A DNA stretch of 64,000 nucleotides from positions 1,798,001-1,862,000 of the forward strand of contig NZ_JALPRS010000001.1 of assembly GCF_023630255.1 (NCBI RefSeq), written 5' to 3'. Positions 8,479-16,969 of the stretch are shown one piece after another (position 1 is the first letter of the stretch; each line of letters opens with the position of its first letter). Both the position numbers and the translations under genes were made by a program. A model generated the notes under the pieces. That model was not told where the DNA came from, did not search any database, and saw nothing but the letters and a program-made list of their open reading frames with translations. The DNA comes from Pontibacter deserti (GTDB lineage Bacteria; Bacteroidota; Bacteroidia; Cytophagales; Hymenobacteraceae).

Positions 8479-9393
8479 ATGTCTGATAACAACAATAAAG
8501 CACCTAAACGCACAGGCGGTCTCGGCAGAGGCCTTGGCTCTCTTCTGGAGGGTAACAAGTACACAGGTAAAATTGATTCGAACACCATTAATGAAGTCAA
8601 TACTATCGCAGATATAGCCATAGACCAGATCCAGACGAACCCATACCAGCCGCGTACCCACTTTGATCAGGGCGCACTGGAAGAATTGGCGGAGTCTATC
8701 AGAATACAAGGCATTATTCAGCCTATTACCGTTCGCCAGCTCGACCAGAAAAGCTACCAGCTGATTTCAGGTGAGCGCCGTTACCAGGCTGCTAAAATGG
8801 CCGGTCTTACAACTATACCGGCTTACATCCGCAAGGCTGATGACCAGCAGATGCTGGAAATGGCCCTGATCGAGAACATTCAGCGTGAAAACCTGAACGC
8901 CATCGAGATTGCCCTCTCCTACCAGCGACTTCTATCAGAGTGTAGCCTGAAGCAGGAAGAGTTGGGCGACCGTGTTGGTAAAAAGCGTACGACTGTAACC
9001 AACTACCTGCGCCTGCTTAAACTGCCACCAGATATCCAGATCGCCCTGCGCGACAACGTCATCTCGATGGGCCATGCACGTGCCTTGATCAATATCGATA
9101 CCGTTGAGAACCAGCTTGAAGTTTTCAAGAAAGTGGTAAATGAAGAGTTGTCGGTGCGTAAGGTAGAAGAACTGGTACGTAACCTGCAGAATGCTAACAA
9201 AAAGCCGGATCCACAGCAGAAACTTGTATTTAACAAGTACGAAGAAGAAATAAAACAAGTAGAAACACGTTTGTCTTCTCAGTTTGGCACTAAAATTCAG
9301 GTTAAGGCAAACAACGATGGCAAAGGTGAGATCAAGATCCCTTTCATCTCTGTGGAGGAGCTGAACCGTATTTTAGAACTACTTAACTACTAA
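8479..9393 (+). CDS. parB: ParB/RepB/Spo0J partition protein
   Basis: 304 residues. A basic N-terminus (G-L-G-R-G-L-G-S-L-L) carries the ParA-stimulating motif. The CTPase/ParB domain has N-P-Y-Q-P-R-T-H-F, G-E-R-R-Y-Q-A-A-K and L-I-E-N-I-Q-R-E-N-L-N. A helix-turn-helix for parS follows (E-L-G-D-R-V-G-K-K-R-T-T-V-T-N-Y-L-R-L), then a C-terminal dimerisation region. Forms the partition complex with ParA encoded just upstream. Same operon as the downstream DUF5683, dapB and lepB genes, an arrangement widespread in Bacteroidota. Confidence 0.97.
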   Translation: MSDNNNKAPKRTGGLGRGLGSLLEGNKYTGKIDSNTINEVNTIADIAIDQIQTNPYQPRTHFDQGALEELAESIRIQGIIQPITVRQLDQKSYQLISGERRYQAAKMAGLTTIPAYIRKADDQQMLEMALIENIQRENLNAIEIALSYQRLLSECSLKQEELGDRVGKKRTTVTNYLRLLKLPPDIQIALRDNVISMGHARALINIDTVENQLEVFKKVVNEELSVRKVEELVRNLQNANKKPDPQQKLVFNKYEEEIKQVETRLSSQFGTKIQVKANNDGKGEIKIPFISVEELNRILELLNY

Positions 9394-9402
9394 TAAGCTG
9401 TA

Positions 9403-10041
9403 ATGAGGCTAACCGTTAGCATTGCTCTACTTATAAGTATACTTGCATTTGCCGCACCCGCCCGGGCGCAGGTAATTACGGCTGGCCCCGATTCTGTTGA
9501 AGTTGTTGACACGGATACCATAAATGCGGATGATAACAGCTTCTTCCTGAGCAAATGGAACAGGCCTGCCAAAGCAGCCCTGTTTTCTGCAGTTTTACCA
9601 GGTCTTGGCCAAGCTTATAACAAAAGCTACTGGAAAATGCCCATCATTTATGCAACAGGTGGTGTTTTAGCTTACTTCTACATCAGCCATAACAACAATT
9701 ATCAGGATTACCGGGAAGCACTTCTTATTCGTGTAGATGATGATCCGAACACTGTCGATAAGTTTGCAGACAGCAACATTTATGGGGAAAGCCGCCCGAA
9801 CGGAACAGCTAACTTAAAACGAGCCCGCGACTTTTACCGCCGCAACCGCGACCTTACCATTCTGTTATCTATCGGGGCATACGGGCTGCAGGTAGCCGAA
9901 GCATACGTGCACGCACACATGAAAGAGTTTGACATCAGCGATGAGCTTTCGCTACGTGTTCAGCCAAGTATAATACCAGTTACAGCACACAGAGCTTTCA
10001 CCCCAGGTGTAAGCTTAACTTTATACACCAAGTCAAAATGA
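9403..10041 (+). CDS. DUF5683 membrane-associated protein
   Basis: 212 residues. A cleavable signal peptide (about 22 residues ending A-R-A-Q) is followed by W-N-R-P-A-K-A-A-L-F-S-A-V-L-P-G-L-G-Q-A-Y-N-K-S-Y-W-K (quoted in parts: the P-G-L-G-Q-A-Y-N motif is the family core), a hydrophobic segment near residues 75-95, and a second near 140-160. This is the DUF5683 protein regularly found between parB and dapB in Bacteroidota. Function unknown; probably cell-envelope located. It overlaps dapB by 4 bp, implying translational coupling. Confidence 0.8.
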   Translation: MRLTVSIALLISILAFAAPARAQVITAGPDSVEVVDTDTINADDNSFFLSKWNRPAKAALFSAVLPGLGQAYNKSYWKMPIIYATGGVLAYFYISHNNNYQDYREALLIRVDDDPNTVDKFADSNIYGESRPNGTANLKRARDFYRRNRDLTILLSIGAYGLQVAEAYVHAHMKEFDISDELSLRVQPSIIPVTAHRAFTPGVSLTLYTKSK

Positions 10042-10751
10042 GAATACTATTGATAGGCTATGGCAAGATGGGTAAAACCATTGAGCAGATGGCCTTAGCC
10101 AAAGGCCACCAGATTGCTGGCACTATAGACCACACTAACCTCGAGACATTAAGCAACTATACTTCTGATAATGTTGATGTTGCCATTGAGTTCACACACC
10201 CAGAAGCCGCTTTCGGAAACATTACTTACTGCCTTAACAACAACATACCAGTAGTAGTTGGCTCAACTGGTTGGCTGGACCGCTACCAGGATGCCGTCGC
10301 GCTTTGCGAAGAGAAGAATGGTGCTTTCTTCTATGCATCTAACTTTAGTGTAGGCGTTAATTTGTTTTTCCACTTTAACGAGTATATTGCAGCTAAAATG
10401 CAGGCTTACAAGGAGTACAGCGTAGGTATACGTGAGATACATCACCTGCAGAAAGTTGATAAACCAAGCGGTACAGGTATAACTACCGCCGAAGGTATAC
10501 TTTATCATTATGCCGACCTGAGTGGTTGGGTGGCAGATGAAGAAAAAGAAGGCAAATTGAATATTATTTCGGAGCGTGAACCGGATGTAGTTGGCACACA
10601 TATAGTTACTTATAGTTCCGAAGTTGATAAGATCGAATTATCGCATGTGGCGCATAGCCGCGCCGGTTTTGCCGAAGGCGCCCTGATGGCAGCTGAATGG
10701 CTGAAAGACAGAAAAGGCGTTTACGGCATGAAAGACATGCTGAACCTGTAA
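10038..10751 (+). CDS. dapB: 4-hydroxy-tetrahydrodipicolinate reductase
   Basis: 237 residues, in the short form usual in Bacteroidota. N-terminal Rossmann motif G-Y-G-K-M-G-K (8-14), then V-V-V-G-S-T-G-W, and the catalytic signature E-I-H-H-L-Q-K-V-D-K-P-S-G-T-G (family: E-HH---K-D-PSGTA). It reduces the DapA product with NAD(P)H in the diaminopimelate/lysine pathway, feeding peptidoglycan synthesis. The start overlaps the DUF5683 stop (ATGA); lepB follows 16 bp later. Confidence 0.95.
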   Translation: MRILLIGYGKMGKTIEQMALAKGHQIAGTIDHTNLETLSNYTSDNVDVAIEFTHPEAAFGNITYCLNNNIPVVVGSTGWLDRYQDAVALCEEKNGAFFYASNFSVGVNLFFHFNEYIAAKMQAYKEYSVGIREIHHLQKVDKPSGTGITTAEGILYHYADLSGWVADEEKEGKLNIISEREPDVVGTHIVTYSSEVDKIELSHVAHSRAGFAEGALMAAEWLKDRKGVYGMKDMLNL

Positions 10752-10767
10752 AACATAGCTAACCTGC

Positions 10768-11874
10768 ATGAAAGTTAAGTTCTGGGAGAAGAAACCAGTT
10801 ACCAAAGAGCCTAAAAAGAAGAAAAGCTTCGCCCGCGAATGGGGTGATGCTATACTTTTTGCTGTTGTGGCTGCAAGTTTAATTCGTTGGGCTACTTTTG
10901 AAGCCTATACCATCCCTACTCCTTCTATGGAAAAGTCGCTGCTGGTAGGTGACTTCCTGTTTGTGAGCAAGCTGCACTACGGCCCTCGTACCCCAATTAC
11001 ACCTTTGCAGGTACCGCTAACCCACCAGACCATCTGGGGCACTAACATTCCATCTTACTCCGATGCTATTCAGCTGAAGTCGTACCGTTTGCCGGGTTTT
11101 TCAGAGGTAAAGCAAGGCGATGTGGTTGTTTTTAACTACCCGCCGGAGGAGCAGCACCCTGCCGACCTGCGCACCAACTATATAAAACGGTGCGTAGCAG
11201 TAGCCGGCGATTCTATTGAGGTGCGCAACAAGCAGGTTATCGTAAACGGCAAGCCGATGAACAACCCTGAAAAGTTGCAGTATGCCTACTTTATGGGTAC
11301 ATCAAATGTCCTGAACGAGAACTTCTTTTTATCTCATGAATTGGATCTTACTAGTGTTTATACTTGGGAAGGAGGCTATAGATTTAATGCTACTTCGGAA
11401 AAAGCAGCTGAGCTTGCTAAACTGGACTTTGTAAAAGAAGTTACGCTTCTGGAAACGAAAAAAGGCGAAGAAGATACTCAGATCTTCCCGCATGTGCCAA
11501 GCAAGTATAAATGGAACCAGGATTTCTTCGGGCCGCTCTATGTACCTAAGGAAGGTGCAACTGTATCGATAACTCCAGAAACACTGCCCCTTTACGAAAC
11601 TGTTATTCTGAAGTATGAGCACAACGAAAATGCTGAAGTACGCGATGGCAAACTATACCTGGATGGTAAGCAGGTAAACCAGTATACTTTTAAGCAGAAC
11701 TACTATTTTATGATGGGTGATAACCGCCATAATTCTATGGATTCCCGCTTTTGGGGCTTTGTGCCTGCCGACCATATAGTTGGTAAAGCCGTTATGATCT
11801 GGATGTCTACAGACCCATATGGCAGTTTCCTGAATAAAATTCGCTGGAGCAGAATATTTGATATTATCGATTAA
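10768..11874 (+). CDS. lepB: Signal peptidase I
   Basis: 368 residues, long for the family because of a Bacteroidota-type insertion between the catalytic boxes. One N-terminal membrane helix (about 27-45), then box B with the nucleophile Ser53 in I-P-T-P-S-M-E-K-S-L, the general base Lys140 in Y-I-K-R-C-V-A-V-A-G-D-S, and box E M-M-G-D-N-R-H-N-S-M-D-S-R-F-W-G-F-V near the end. The insertion spans roughly residues 165-285. It removes signal peptides from exported proteins, including the many Sec cargoes in this window. Last gene of the operon, with a terminator directly behind. Confidence 0.96.
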   Translation: MKVKFWEKKPVTKEPKKKKSFAREWGDAILFAVVAASLIRWATFEAYTIPTPSMEKSLLVGDFLFVSKLHYGPRTPITPLQVPLTHQTIWGTNIPSYSDAIQLKSYRLPGFSEVKQGDVVVFNYPPEEQHPADLRTNYIKRCVAVAGDSIEVRNKQVIVNGKPMNNPEKLQYAYFMGTSNVLNENFFLSHELDLTSVYTWEGGYRFNATSEKAAELAKLDFVKEVTLLETKKGEEDTQIFPHVPSKYKWNQDFFGPLYVPKEGATVSITPETLPLYETVILKYEHNENAEVRDGKLYLDGKQVNQYTFKQNYYFMMGDNRHNSMDSRFWGFVPADHIVGKAVMIWMSTDPYGSFLNKIRWSRIFDIID

Positions 11875-11889
11875 GGTATTTGAAACTAT

Positions 11890-11935
11890 AAAAAGAAAGA
11901 GCCGGAGTAACATCCGGCTCTTTCTTTTTATAGTT
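11890..11935 (+). terminator. Terminator after lepB
   Basis: Near-perfect hairpin with arms AAAAGAAAGAGCCGGA and TCCGGCTCTTTCTTTTT-type sequence, ending in T-rich DNA. Symmetric A/T flanks mean it could work on both strands. Confidence 0.85.
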
Positions 11936-12042
11936 AGATCTTTCCTAAAGTCTTGCCTCTCTGAATAGAACAGAGTTGATCTGATAATTAATTTTAAAAC
12001 CTTTAGGTGTGGTTTCTGCAATTATATTAAAATTGTATATCT

Positions 12043-12050
12043 TAAATTTG
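12043..12050 (+). promoter_or_regulatory. Candidate -7 box (TAAATTTG) for the GT9 gene
   Basis: Exact TAnnTTTG match 34 nt upstream of the TTG start at 12085. No good TTG at -33. Confidence 0.4.
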
Positions 12051-12084
12051 CTTAAAATTACCCTTAACTAATTAACAACCTCAG

Positions 12085-13062
12085 TTGAATAAAGAAATAG
12101 TAAAGCGTATTGTAGTACTTGCTCCTAACAAACCTTTTTTTGGGGCAAACATTCTGCAACTCCCATTCTTCCAGCACCTTCGACACAATTTCCCCAATGC
12201 TGAAATCATCATCTGGTCTCCGGTAAAATCTTCGGCAATGATGCTGAACCAAGGCTTGGCGGATAAGCTCTATATTTATAAAAACTGGAAAGACTACTTT
12301 AAGATCATCACTCACTTATGGCGCTATTCACCTGATATTGTTTTTAACCTGCGCTGGTTCTCCGAAGGCCTTAACTTTACCACAGCTATCTCGGGCGCTC
12401 GCTTAAGAGCGGGTTTTAAAACAAGCTCTCTGTTTGTGAAGTTCTTTAATCGTACAGTAAAGTACAACGACGACATATATATGAGCCTTCGGTACCTTGA
12501 GCTGCTTAAAAATACCGGTGCCGATACTTTCTTTGGGTTTGATGAGATAGCAACTTTAGACAGGTCCTCAGAACTTGCTATACCTTCCGGTAGAACTATA
12601 TTTTGTCTGATGCCTGCCGGCGGCGAAGGCGAGCACAAGCGCTGGGGAATTGATAACTATTGCGGCCTCGCTAATCTTATACTTCAGCAAGTTCCGGATG
12701 CATATTTTTACTTCGTTATAGGCCCCCAGGAAAACGATTACATAGAAGTCATCAAGCAAACATTACCTAATAATACCTATCATATATTGCAGGGTGGAAG
12801 CCTGGGCGATATAGTTAAGGTATCTAAAAAATCTAAACTGACAGTTGCCAACGATTGCGGTCCTTCTCACCTTGCCCAGATGAGCGGGGTAAACTATATA
12901 GGCGTGTGGGGCTGGAAAGAACAAAACCCCATAAAGCGGATAAATACCTGGACCATGGTAAGGCCAAATGCCGTTCATGTTGTTGCTACGTTAGGCGAAG
13001 ATATTAAAACCGTTACTCCTGCTGAAGTAATGAAAGTAGCAAAAGGCTTTATCACTGAATAA
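12085..13062 (+). CDS. Glycosyltransferase family 9 (heptosyltransferase-like)
   Basis: 325 residues from a TTG start; no ATG or GTG offers a better N-terminus. The N-terminal V-V-L-A-P-N-K-P-F-F-G-A-N-I-L-Q-L-P-F segment and the C-terminal V-A-N-D-C-G-P-S-H-L-A-Q-M-S-G-V motif match GT9 (RfaF/WaaC type), where the D--PMH-A-like loop binds the sugar nucleotide. Such enzymes add heptose or related sugars to the LPS core on the cytosolic face. The acceptor and sugar are not predictable. A basic kdsA-type LPS gene lies 3 kb downstream but not in the same operon. Confidence 0.8.
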   Translation: MNKEIVKRIVVLAPNKPFFGANILQLPFFQHLRHNFPNAEIIIWSPVKSSAMMLNQGLADKLYIYKNWKDYFKIITHLWRYSPDIVFNLRWFSEGLNFTTAISGARLRAGFKTSSLFVKFFNRTVKYNDDIYMSLRYLELLKNTGADTFFGFDEIATLDRSSELAIPSGRTIFCLMPAGGEGEHKRWGIDNYCGLANLILQQVPDAYFYFVIGPQENDYIEVIKQTLPNNTYHILQGGSLGDIVKVSKKSKLTVANDCGPSHLAQMSGVNYIGVWGWKEQNPIKRINTWTMVRPNAVHVVATLGEDIKTVTPAEVMKVAKGFITE

Positions 13063-13106
13063 ATCGTCCTTGTAAGTATAGCTAACTGAACTCCAAACCT
13101 ATAACT

Positions 13107-13889
13107 ATGATAAAAACCATTTTAATGAACAGGGTACTTTTTGTTGCTCTCTGCATTTGTATGTCTATTTTCACCTTATCCTGTACAAACAGTAAACTTC
13201 CGAAAGCCACAGCTCCACAAGATGGCGCTGCAGTAGTACGAGCCATGTACAACCGCTGGCAGAACAAGTGGTATCCTAACTTTGCTTTTGAGCAGAAAGC
13301 CATTTTCTATAAAGACGGTGCCGTAACTAAAGAGGAAGTATGGCAGGAAATTTACAGCCAGCCAGGTAACCTGCACATCCGTTTCAATGGTTTTGAGAGC
13401 GGTAAAGGGGTAATCTTTAAATCAGACTCTGTTTATACTTTCGATAACAACCAGCTAAAGGCTAAGCAACGTACCATTCATCCGCTGGTATTACTCAGTT
13501 TTGATGTATACTTCTTCTCCCCTGACACAACTATAGCTAAACTAAAGGAGCTGAATTTTGACCTTAGTAAGCTAACTGAAGCCAAATGGCAGGGACGAGA
13601 TGCTTACGTAGTTGGCACTACCAGCCCCGATGATAACAGCATCAGCCAGTTCTGGGTCGATAAAGAGCGATTGTACGTGGTAAGGGTTTTAACAAACAAC
13701 AAAGGTGTAACCCGCGATGTGGAGATGAACAACTATCGCCAAATAGAGAACAATTGGGTGGCAACTGAGATCTTATTCAAAACCGACGGTAAGCTAACAC
13801 TCAGAGAAGAGTACTTTAATATCTCTTTCCCGAAAACAGTTGATTTAAGTATCTATGACCCTGTAAACTTTACCACTGCACGTTGGTAA
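13107..13889 (+). CDS. Lipoprotein, LolA/LolB-like fold suspected
   Basis: 260 residues. Signal peptide with lipobox T-L-S-C (Cys26; if translation starts at Met7 the lipobox is still intact). The mature part is strand-rich: F-E-Q-K-A-I-F-Y-K-D-G, L-H-I-R-F-N-G-F, S-V-Y-T-F-D-N-N-Q, then F-W-V-D-K-E-R-L-Y-V-V-R and N-N-W-V-A-T-E-I-L-F-K. That alternating pattern resembles outer-membrane lipoprotein-sorting (LolA/DUF4292-like) beta sheets, which is inference from shape only. Monocistronic, closed by a strong terminator shared with ung. Confidence 0.55.
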   Translation: MIKTILMNRVLFVALCICMSIFTLSCTNSKLPKATAPQDGAAVVRAMYNRWQNKWYPNFAFEQKAIFYKDGAVTKEEVWQEIYSQPGNLHIRFNGFESGKGVIFKSDSVYTFDNNQLKAKQRTIHPLVLLSFDVYFFSPDTTIAKLKELNFDLSKLTEAKWQGRDAYVVGTTSPDDNSISQFWVDKERLYVVRVLTNNKGVTRDVEMNNYRQIENNWVATEILFKTDGKLTLREEYFNISFPKTVDLSIYDPVNFTTARW

Positions 13890-13904
13890 CGAAGTATAAC
13901 TAAA

Positions 13905-13950
13905 GCAAAACAGCCTCTGCAAAGTATAAATGCAGAGGCTGTTTTGTTTA
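13905..13950. terminator. Bidirectional terminator between the lipoprotein gene and ung
   Basis: Perfect 15-bp arms AAAACAGCCTCTGCA (13907-13921) and TGCAGAGGCTGTTTT (13931-13945), with T-runs on both strands, sit between two convergent genes. Confidence 0.9.
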
Positions 13951-13965
13951 TACTTTAAACATAAC

Positions 13966-14628
13966 TTACCAATCTATCGGTTCTTTGCCATGTTCAACTA
14001 AATAGGAGTTAGCTTTGCTGAAATGCCGGTTACCAAAAAAGCCACGGTCGGCAGCAAACGGTGATGGATGCGCTGACTGCAACACCAGGTGCTTTTGAGT
14101 ATCTATAAATGCTCCTTTTTTCTGGGCGTAAGCTCCCCAAAGCATAAACACTACATTTTCCTTTAGGTCGTTTACTTTTTGCACTACGGCATCTGTAAAC
14201 TCCTCCCAACCCTTTTTCTGATGCGAGCCTGCATTACCGGCCCGTACGGTGAGGGTCGCATTTAACAACAATACCCCCTGCTTTGCCCAGCGCTCCAGGT
14301 TACCGGTTGGTGGCAGGTCTTTGCCCAGATCGCTTTTAATTTCCTTAAATATATTGATCAGCGAAGGCGGCGTACGTACCTCATCGCTTACTGAAAAAGC
14401 CAGCCCATTTGCCTGGTTTGGCCCGTGGTAAGGGTCCTGACCAAGTATAACCACTTTTACTTCATCAAAAGGGCACATTTTAAAAGCATTGAAGATCTGG
14501 CTGCCCGGCGGATAAACTTTTTGGGAATTGTATTCGTCTTTAACAAAAGCTGCAAGGTTTTTAAAATATGGTTTTTCAAACTCATCTTGCAGCACATTTT
14601 GCCAGCTTTCTTCTATCTTTACATTCAT
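13966..14628 (-). CDS. ung: Uracil-DNA glycosylase, family 1
   Basis: 220 residues. Motif A is G-Q-D-P-Y-H-G (63-69), with the catalytic Asp65 and the uracil-excluding Tyr. A-N-G-L-A-F-S-V follows, and the C-terminal H-P-S-P-F-A-A-D-R-G-F-F-G leucine/His loop is intact (family: HPSPLS--RGF-G). It removes uracil from DNA for base-excision repair; cytosolic. A single-gene unit convergent with the upstream-listed lipoprotein gene and divergent from apaG. Confidence 0.97.
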   Translation of the reverse strand: MNVKIEESWQNVLQDEFEKPYFKNLAAFVKDEYNSQKVYPPGSQIFNAFKMCPFDEVKVVILGQDPYHGPNQANGLAFSVSDEVRTPPSLINIFKEIKSDLGKDLPPTGNLERWAKQGVLLLNATLTVRAGNAGSHQKKGWEEFTDAVVQKVNDLKENVVFMLWGAYAQKKGAFIDTQKHLVLQSAHPSPFAADRGFFGNRHFSKANSYLVEHGKEPIDW

Positions 14629-14728
14629 AAACGATGGATGAAGGGTGTGAATAATACCTGAAACTTAGCCAAGGGTGGCAACACTTTTGCTCCCGGACAG
14701 TTTCTAAATATACAATAATCTCTGTAAC

Positions 14729-15115
14729 ATGGATACAAAAACGACAGAAGGAGTGAAAGTAACAGTCACGACCAACTACCTTCCAGATTATTCCAGTCCG
14801 GTACAGCAGCACTATGTATTTGCTTACAAGATAACGATAGAAAATAACAGCGAGTTTACTGTAAAACTACTCCGCCGCCACTGGTACATACACGATGCCA
14901 CCGGCACGATGCGCGAAGTAGAAGGCGAGGGTGTTGTAGGCCAGCAGCCAACCCTGGAGCCCGGAGAATCGCATGAATATGTGTCGGGGTGTAACCTGAA
15001 AACGGGAGTTGGAAAGATGCTGGGCACTTACCTAATGGAGCGCCTGGTAGACGGGAAACAATTTCATGTATCTATACCTGAATTTACCCTGATCGTGCCT
15101 TACAAGCTTAATTAA
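14729..15115 (+). CDS. apaG: ApaG (CorD) domain protein
   Basis: 128 residues, the usual size. V-K-V-T-V-T-T-N-Y-L at the start, Y-V-F-A-Y-K-I-T-I-E-N-N-S, then L-L-R-R-H-W-Y-I-H-D-A and the family core G-E-G-V-V-G-Q-Q-P-T-L-E-P-G-E-S-H-E-Y are all present, an FN3-like beta sandwich. Genetic work in enterobacteria linked ApaG to Co2+ resistance/Mg2+ efflux, but the mechanism is unknown. Divergent from ung with about 100 bp between. Confidence 0.95.
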   Translation: MDTKTTEGVKVTVTTNYLPDYSSPVQQHYVFAYKITIENNSEFTVKLLRRHWYIHDATGTMREVEGEGVVGQQPTLEPGESHEYVSGCNLKTGVGKMLGTYLMERLVDGKQFHVSIPEFTLIVPYKLN

Positions 15116-15237
15116 GGGTTTAATTGCTAGATTATTTGTTGATTGATTAGTTATACTTTATGGTCTCATCCACAATCAGTTAAAATTAACCTGCAGCAGT
15201 TTAGCCATTCAATAATTTAAAGATTCAGCTCCACCCA

Positions 15238-16023
15238 GTGTCTATCACCCAACAAGCCTTGGAGTACCTGCTTTACAGGGTCAGATCATTTAAGCTGCAT
15301 GGTGTGCATTCCCCTTTCGTGTTTAACCTGTACAACCAGGTTATACTTCACAATGGCGCTTTTTATGCTTATCCGCGGGTAGAAGCCGTTCGGGAGGATC
15401 TCCTTTTAGATAACAGAACTATAGAAGTAACTGATTTGGGTGCTGGTTCTAACACTATAAAGTATAAAAATCGAAAGATTTCTGACATTTCCCGCACATC
15501 TCTAAAGCCTGCAAAGTATAGTCAGTTACTGTTCCGGCTGGTTAATTATTATCAACCCAAGTATGTATTTGAATTAGGCACCTCGCTGGGAATTACAACT
15601 GCTTATTTAGCTGAAGCTGCCCGTAAAGCGCATGTTTATACTTTCGAAGGATGCCCTAACATCGCAAAAGAAGCAAAGAAGAACTTCGATTACCTGCACC
15701 TGCGCAACATTACCCAGATTAGCGGCAACCTGGATGAAACGCTTAAGCTGCAGTTAGAACAAATCCCGCAACTCGATTTTGCTTTTTTTGATGGTAACCA
15801 CCGCTACGAGCCAACCATGTACTACTTTGAACAATGCCTGGCTAAAGCGCATGAAAAAAGTGTGTTCGTGATAGATGATATTTATTGGTCTTCTGAAATG
15901 AAGCGTGTCTGGCAGGAAATCAAAAAGCATCCGCAGGTTGGGCAAACTATTGATCTATACTTTGTGGGATTGGTTTTCTTCCGGACCTCTCAGCCTAAAG
16001 AGCATTTTACCTTAGCTTTTTAG
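15238..16023 (+). CDS. Class I SAM-dependent methyltransferase
   Basis: 261 residues starting with GTG at 15238; the first ATG-equivalent alternatives lie inside conserved sequence. The SAM-binding motif V-F-E-L-G-T-S-L-G-I-T-T-A-Y-L is around residues 104-118, followed by V-Y-T-F-E-G (acidic residue for the ribose) and L-D-F-A-F-F-D-G-N-H-R-Y, V-F-V-I-D-D-I-Y-W-S-S. The order resembles the O-methyltransferase/class I branch, but the substrate is unknown. It is closed by an unusual AT-rich hairpin shared with kdsA. Confidence 0.8.
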   Translation: MSITQQALEYLLYRVRSFKLHGVHSPFVFNLYNQVILHNGAFYAYPRVEAVREDLLLDNRTIEVTDLGAGSNTIKYKNRKISDISRTSLKPAKYSQLLFRLVNYYQPKYVFELGTSLGITTAYLAEAARKAHVYTFEGCPNIAKEAKKNFDYLHLRNITQISGNLDETLKLQLEQIPQLDFAFFDGNHRYEPTMYYFEQCLAKAHEKSVFVIDDIYWSSEMKRVWQEIKKHPQVGQTIDLYFVGLVFFRTSQPKEHFTLAF

Positions 16024-16026
16024 ATA

Positions 16027-16095
16027 TTAGTACTTAGATATTAGTAGTTAGACTCTTTTATGCGCAAACTCTAATTACTAACATCTAAGTACTAA
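16027..16095. repeat. 25-bp imperfect inverted repeat of TTAGATATTAG words
   Basis: Left arm 16027-16051 and right arm 16071-16095 are reverse complements at 23 of 25 positions; the loop is 19 nt. The arms are themselves built from repeated units (TTAGTACTTAGATATTAG). It lies between convergent genes and may act as a terminator, but it has no GC core and looks more like a small palindromic repeat. Confidence 0.8.
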
Positions 16096-16103
16096 ACTCC
16101 AAT

Positions 16104-16913
16104 TTATATTACAGCCTGACGAATTCTGATTAACTTCAGTAGCAAGTCTTCCAGTTGGTCTAACGGCAGCATGTTCGCGCCATCAGATTTAGCTATACTT
16201 GGCTGCGGATGCGTTTCGATAAATAGGCCATCAGCGCCTACTGCAATGGCAGCTTTCGCTATTGTCTCTATTAACGCTGGCTTGCCACCTGTAACGCCTG
16301 AGCTTTGGTTAGGCTGCTGCAACGAGTGTGTTACATCCATCACTACCGGAGCGCCTGTCGCTTTCATTTCCGGCAGGTTACGGAAGTCTACCACCAGGTC
16401 AGAATAACCAAAGCTGTTACCACGGTCGGTAAGTATAACCTTATCATTTCCTGATTCGCGTACTTTATCAACAGCATAGCGCATCGACTCACCAGACAAA
16501 AACTGGCCCTTCTTGATGTTTACTACTTTACCTGTATTAGCAGCAGCTACTAAAAGGTCTGTCTGTCGGCACAGGAAAGCTGGTATCTGAAGCACATCCA
16601 CGTACTCGGCAGCCATTGCAGCCTCATCCGATTCATGAATATCCGTAACAGTAGGTACATCAAAAGTCTGGCTTACTTTCTTAAGTATACGCAGTGCCTT
16701 TTCATCACCTATGCCAGTAAAAGAATCCAAGCGGGAGCGATTTGCCTTGCGGTAAGAACCTTTAAAAATAAGCGGAATCTCAAGCCTGTCAGTTATATCT
16801 TTCAGGCGTTCTGCAATCTGTAGTGCCATTTCTTCACCCTCAATGGCACATGGGCCAGCCATTAAAAAGAAGTTGCCGCTTAGTGTATGGTGTAGTTTTG
16901 GTATCTCGAACAT
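16104..16913 (-). CDS. kdsA: 3-deoxy-8-phosphooctulonate synthase
   Basis: 269 residues from the ATG at 16913; an in-frame ATG ten codons earlier (16943) adds a tail the family does not have. L-M-A-G-P-C-A-I-E-G-E (family AGPCVIE), F-K-G-S-Y-R-K-A-N-R-S, Q-I-P-A-F-L-C-R-Q-T-D-L, D-V-T-H-S-L-Q-Q-P-N and F-I-E-T-H-P-Q-P all match KdsA. It condenses phosphoenolpyruvate with arabinose 5-phosphate to give Kdo-8-phosphate for lipid A-core synthesis. The metal-site Asn/Cys (N-R-S versus C) suggests the metal-independent type, which is inference. Confidence 0.96.
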   Translation of the reverse strand: MFEIPKLHHTLSGNFFLMAGPCAIEGEEMALQIAERLKDITDRLEIPLIFKGSYRKANRSRLDSFTGIGDEKALRILKKVSQTFDVPTVTDIHESDEAAMAAEYVDVLQIPAFLCRQTDLLVAAANTGKVVNIKKGQFLSGESMRYAVDKVRESGNDKVILTDRGNSFGYSDLVVDFRNLPEMKATGAPVVMDVTHSLQQPNQSSGVTGGKPALIETIAKAAIAVGADGLFIETHPQPSIAKSDGANMLPLDQLEDLLLKLIRIRQAVI

Positions 16914-16969
16914 AGTATAAGTTGATTGGTAACTATAGTACAAAAGTACACAATTAGAACCTGATGCGC

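Noticed and set aside
13080..13090. Isolated GCTAAC/GTTAGC words outside the array (for example near 2438, 10757, 13081, 13572)
   Set aside because: Single boxes are frequent in this sequence and have no partner box, spacer or inner stem, so they are not taken as attC-like sites.
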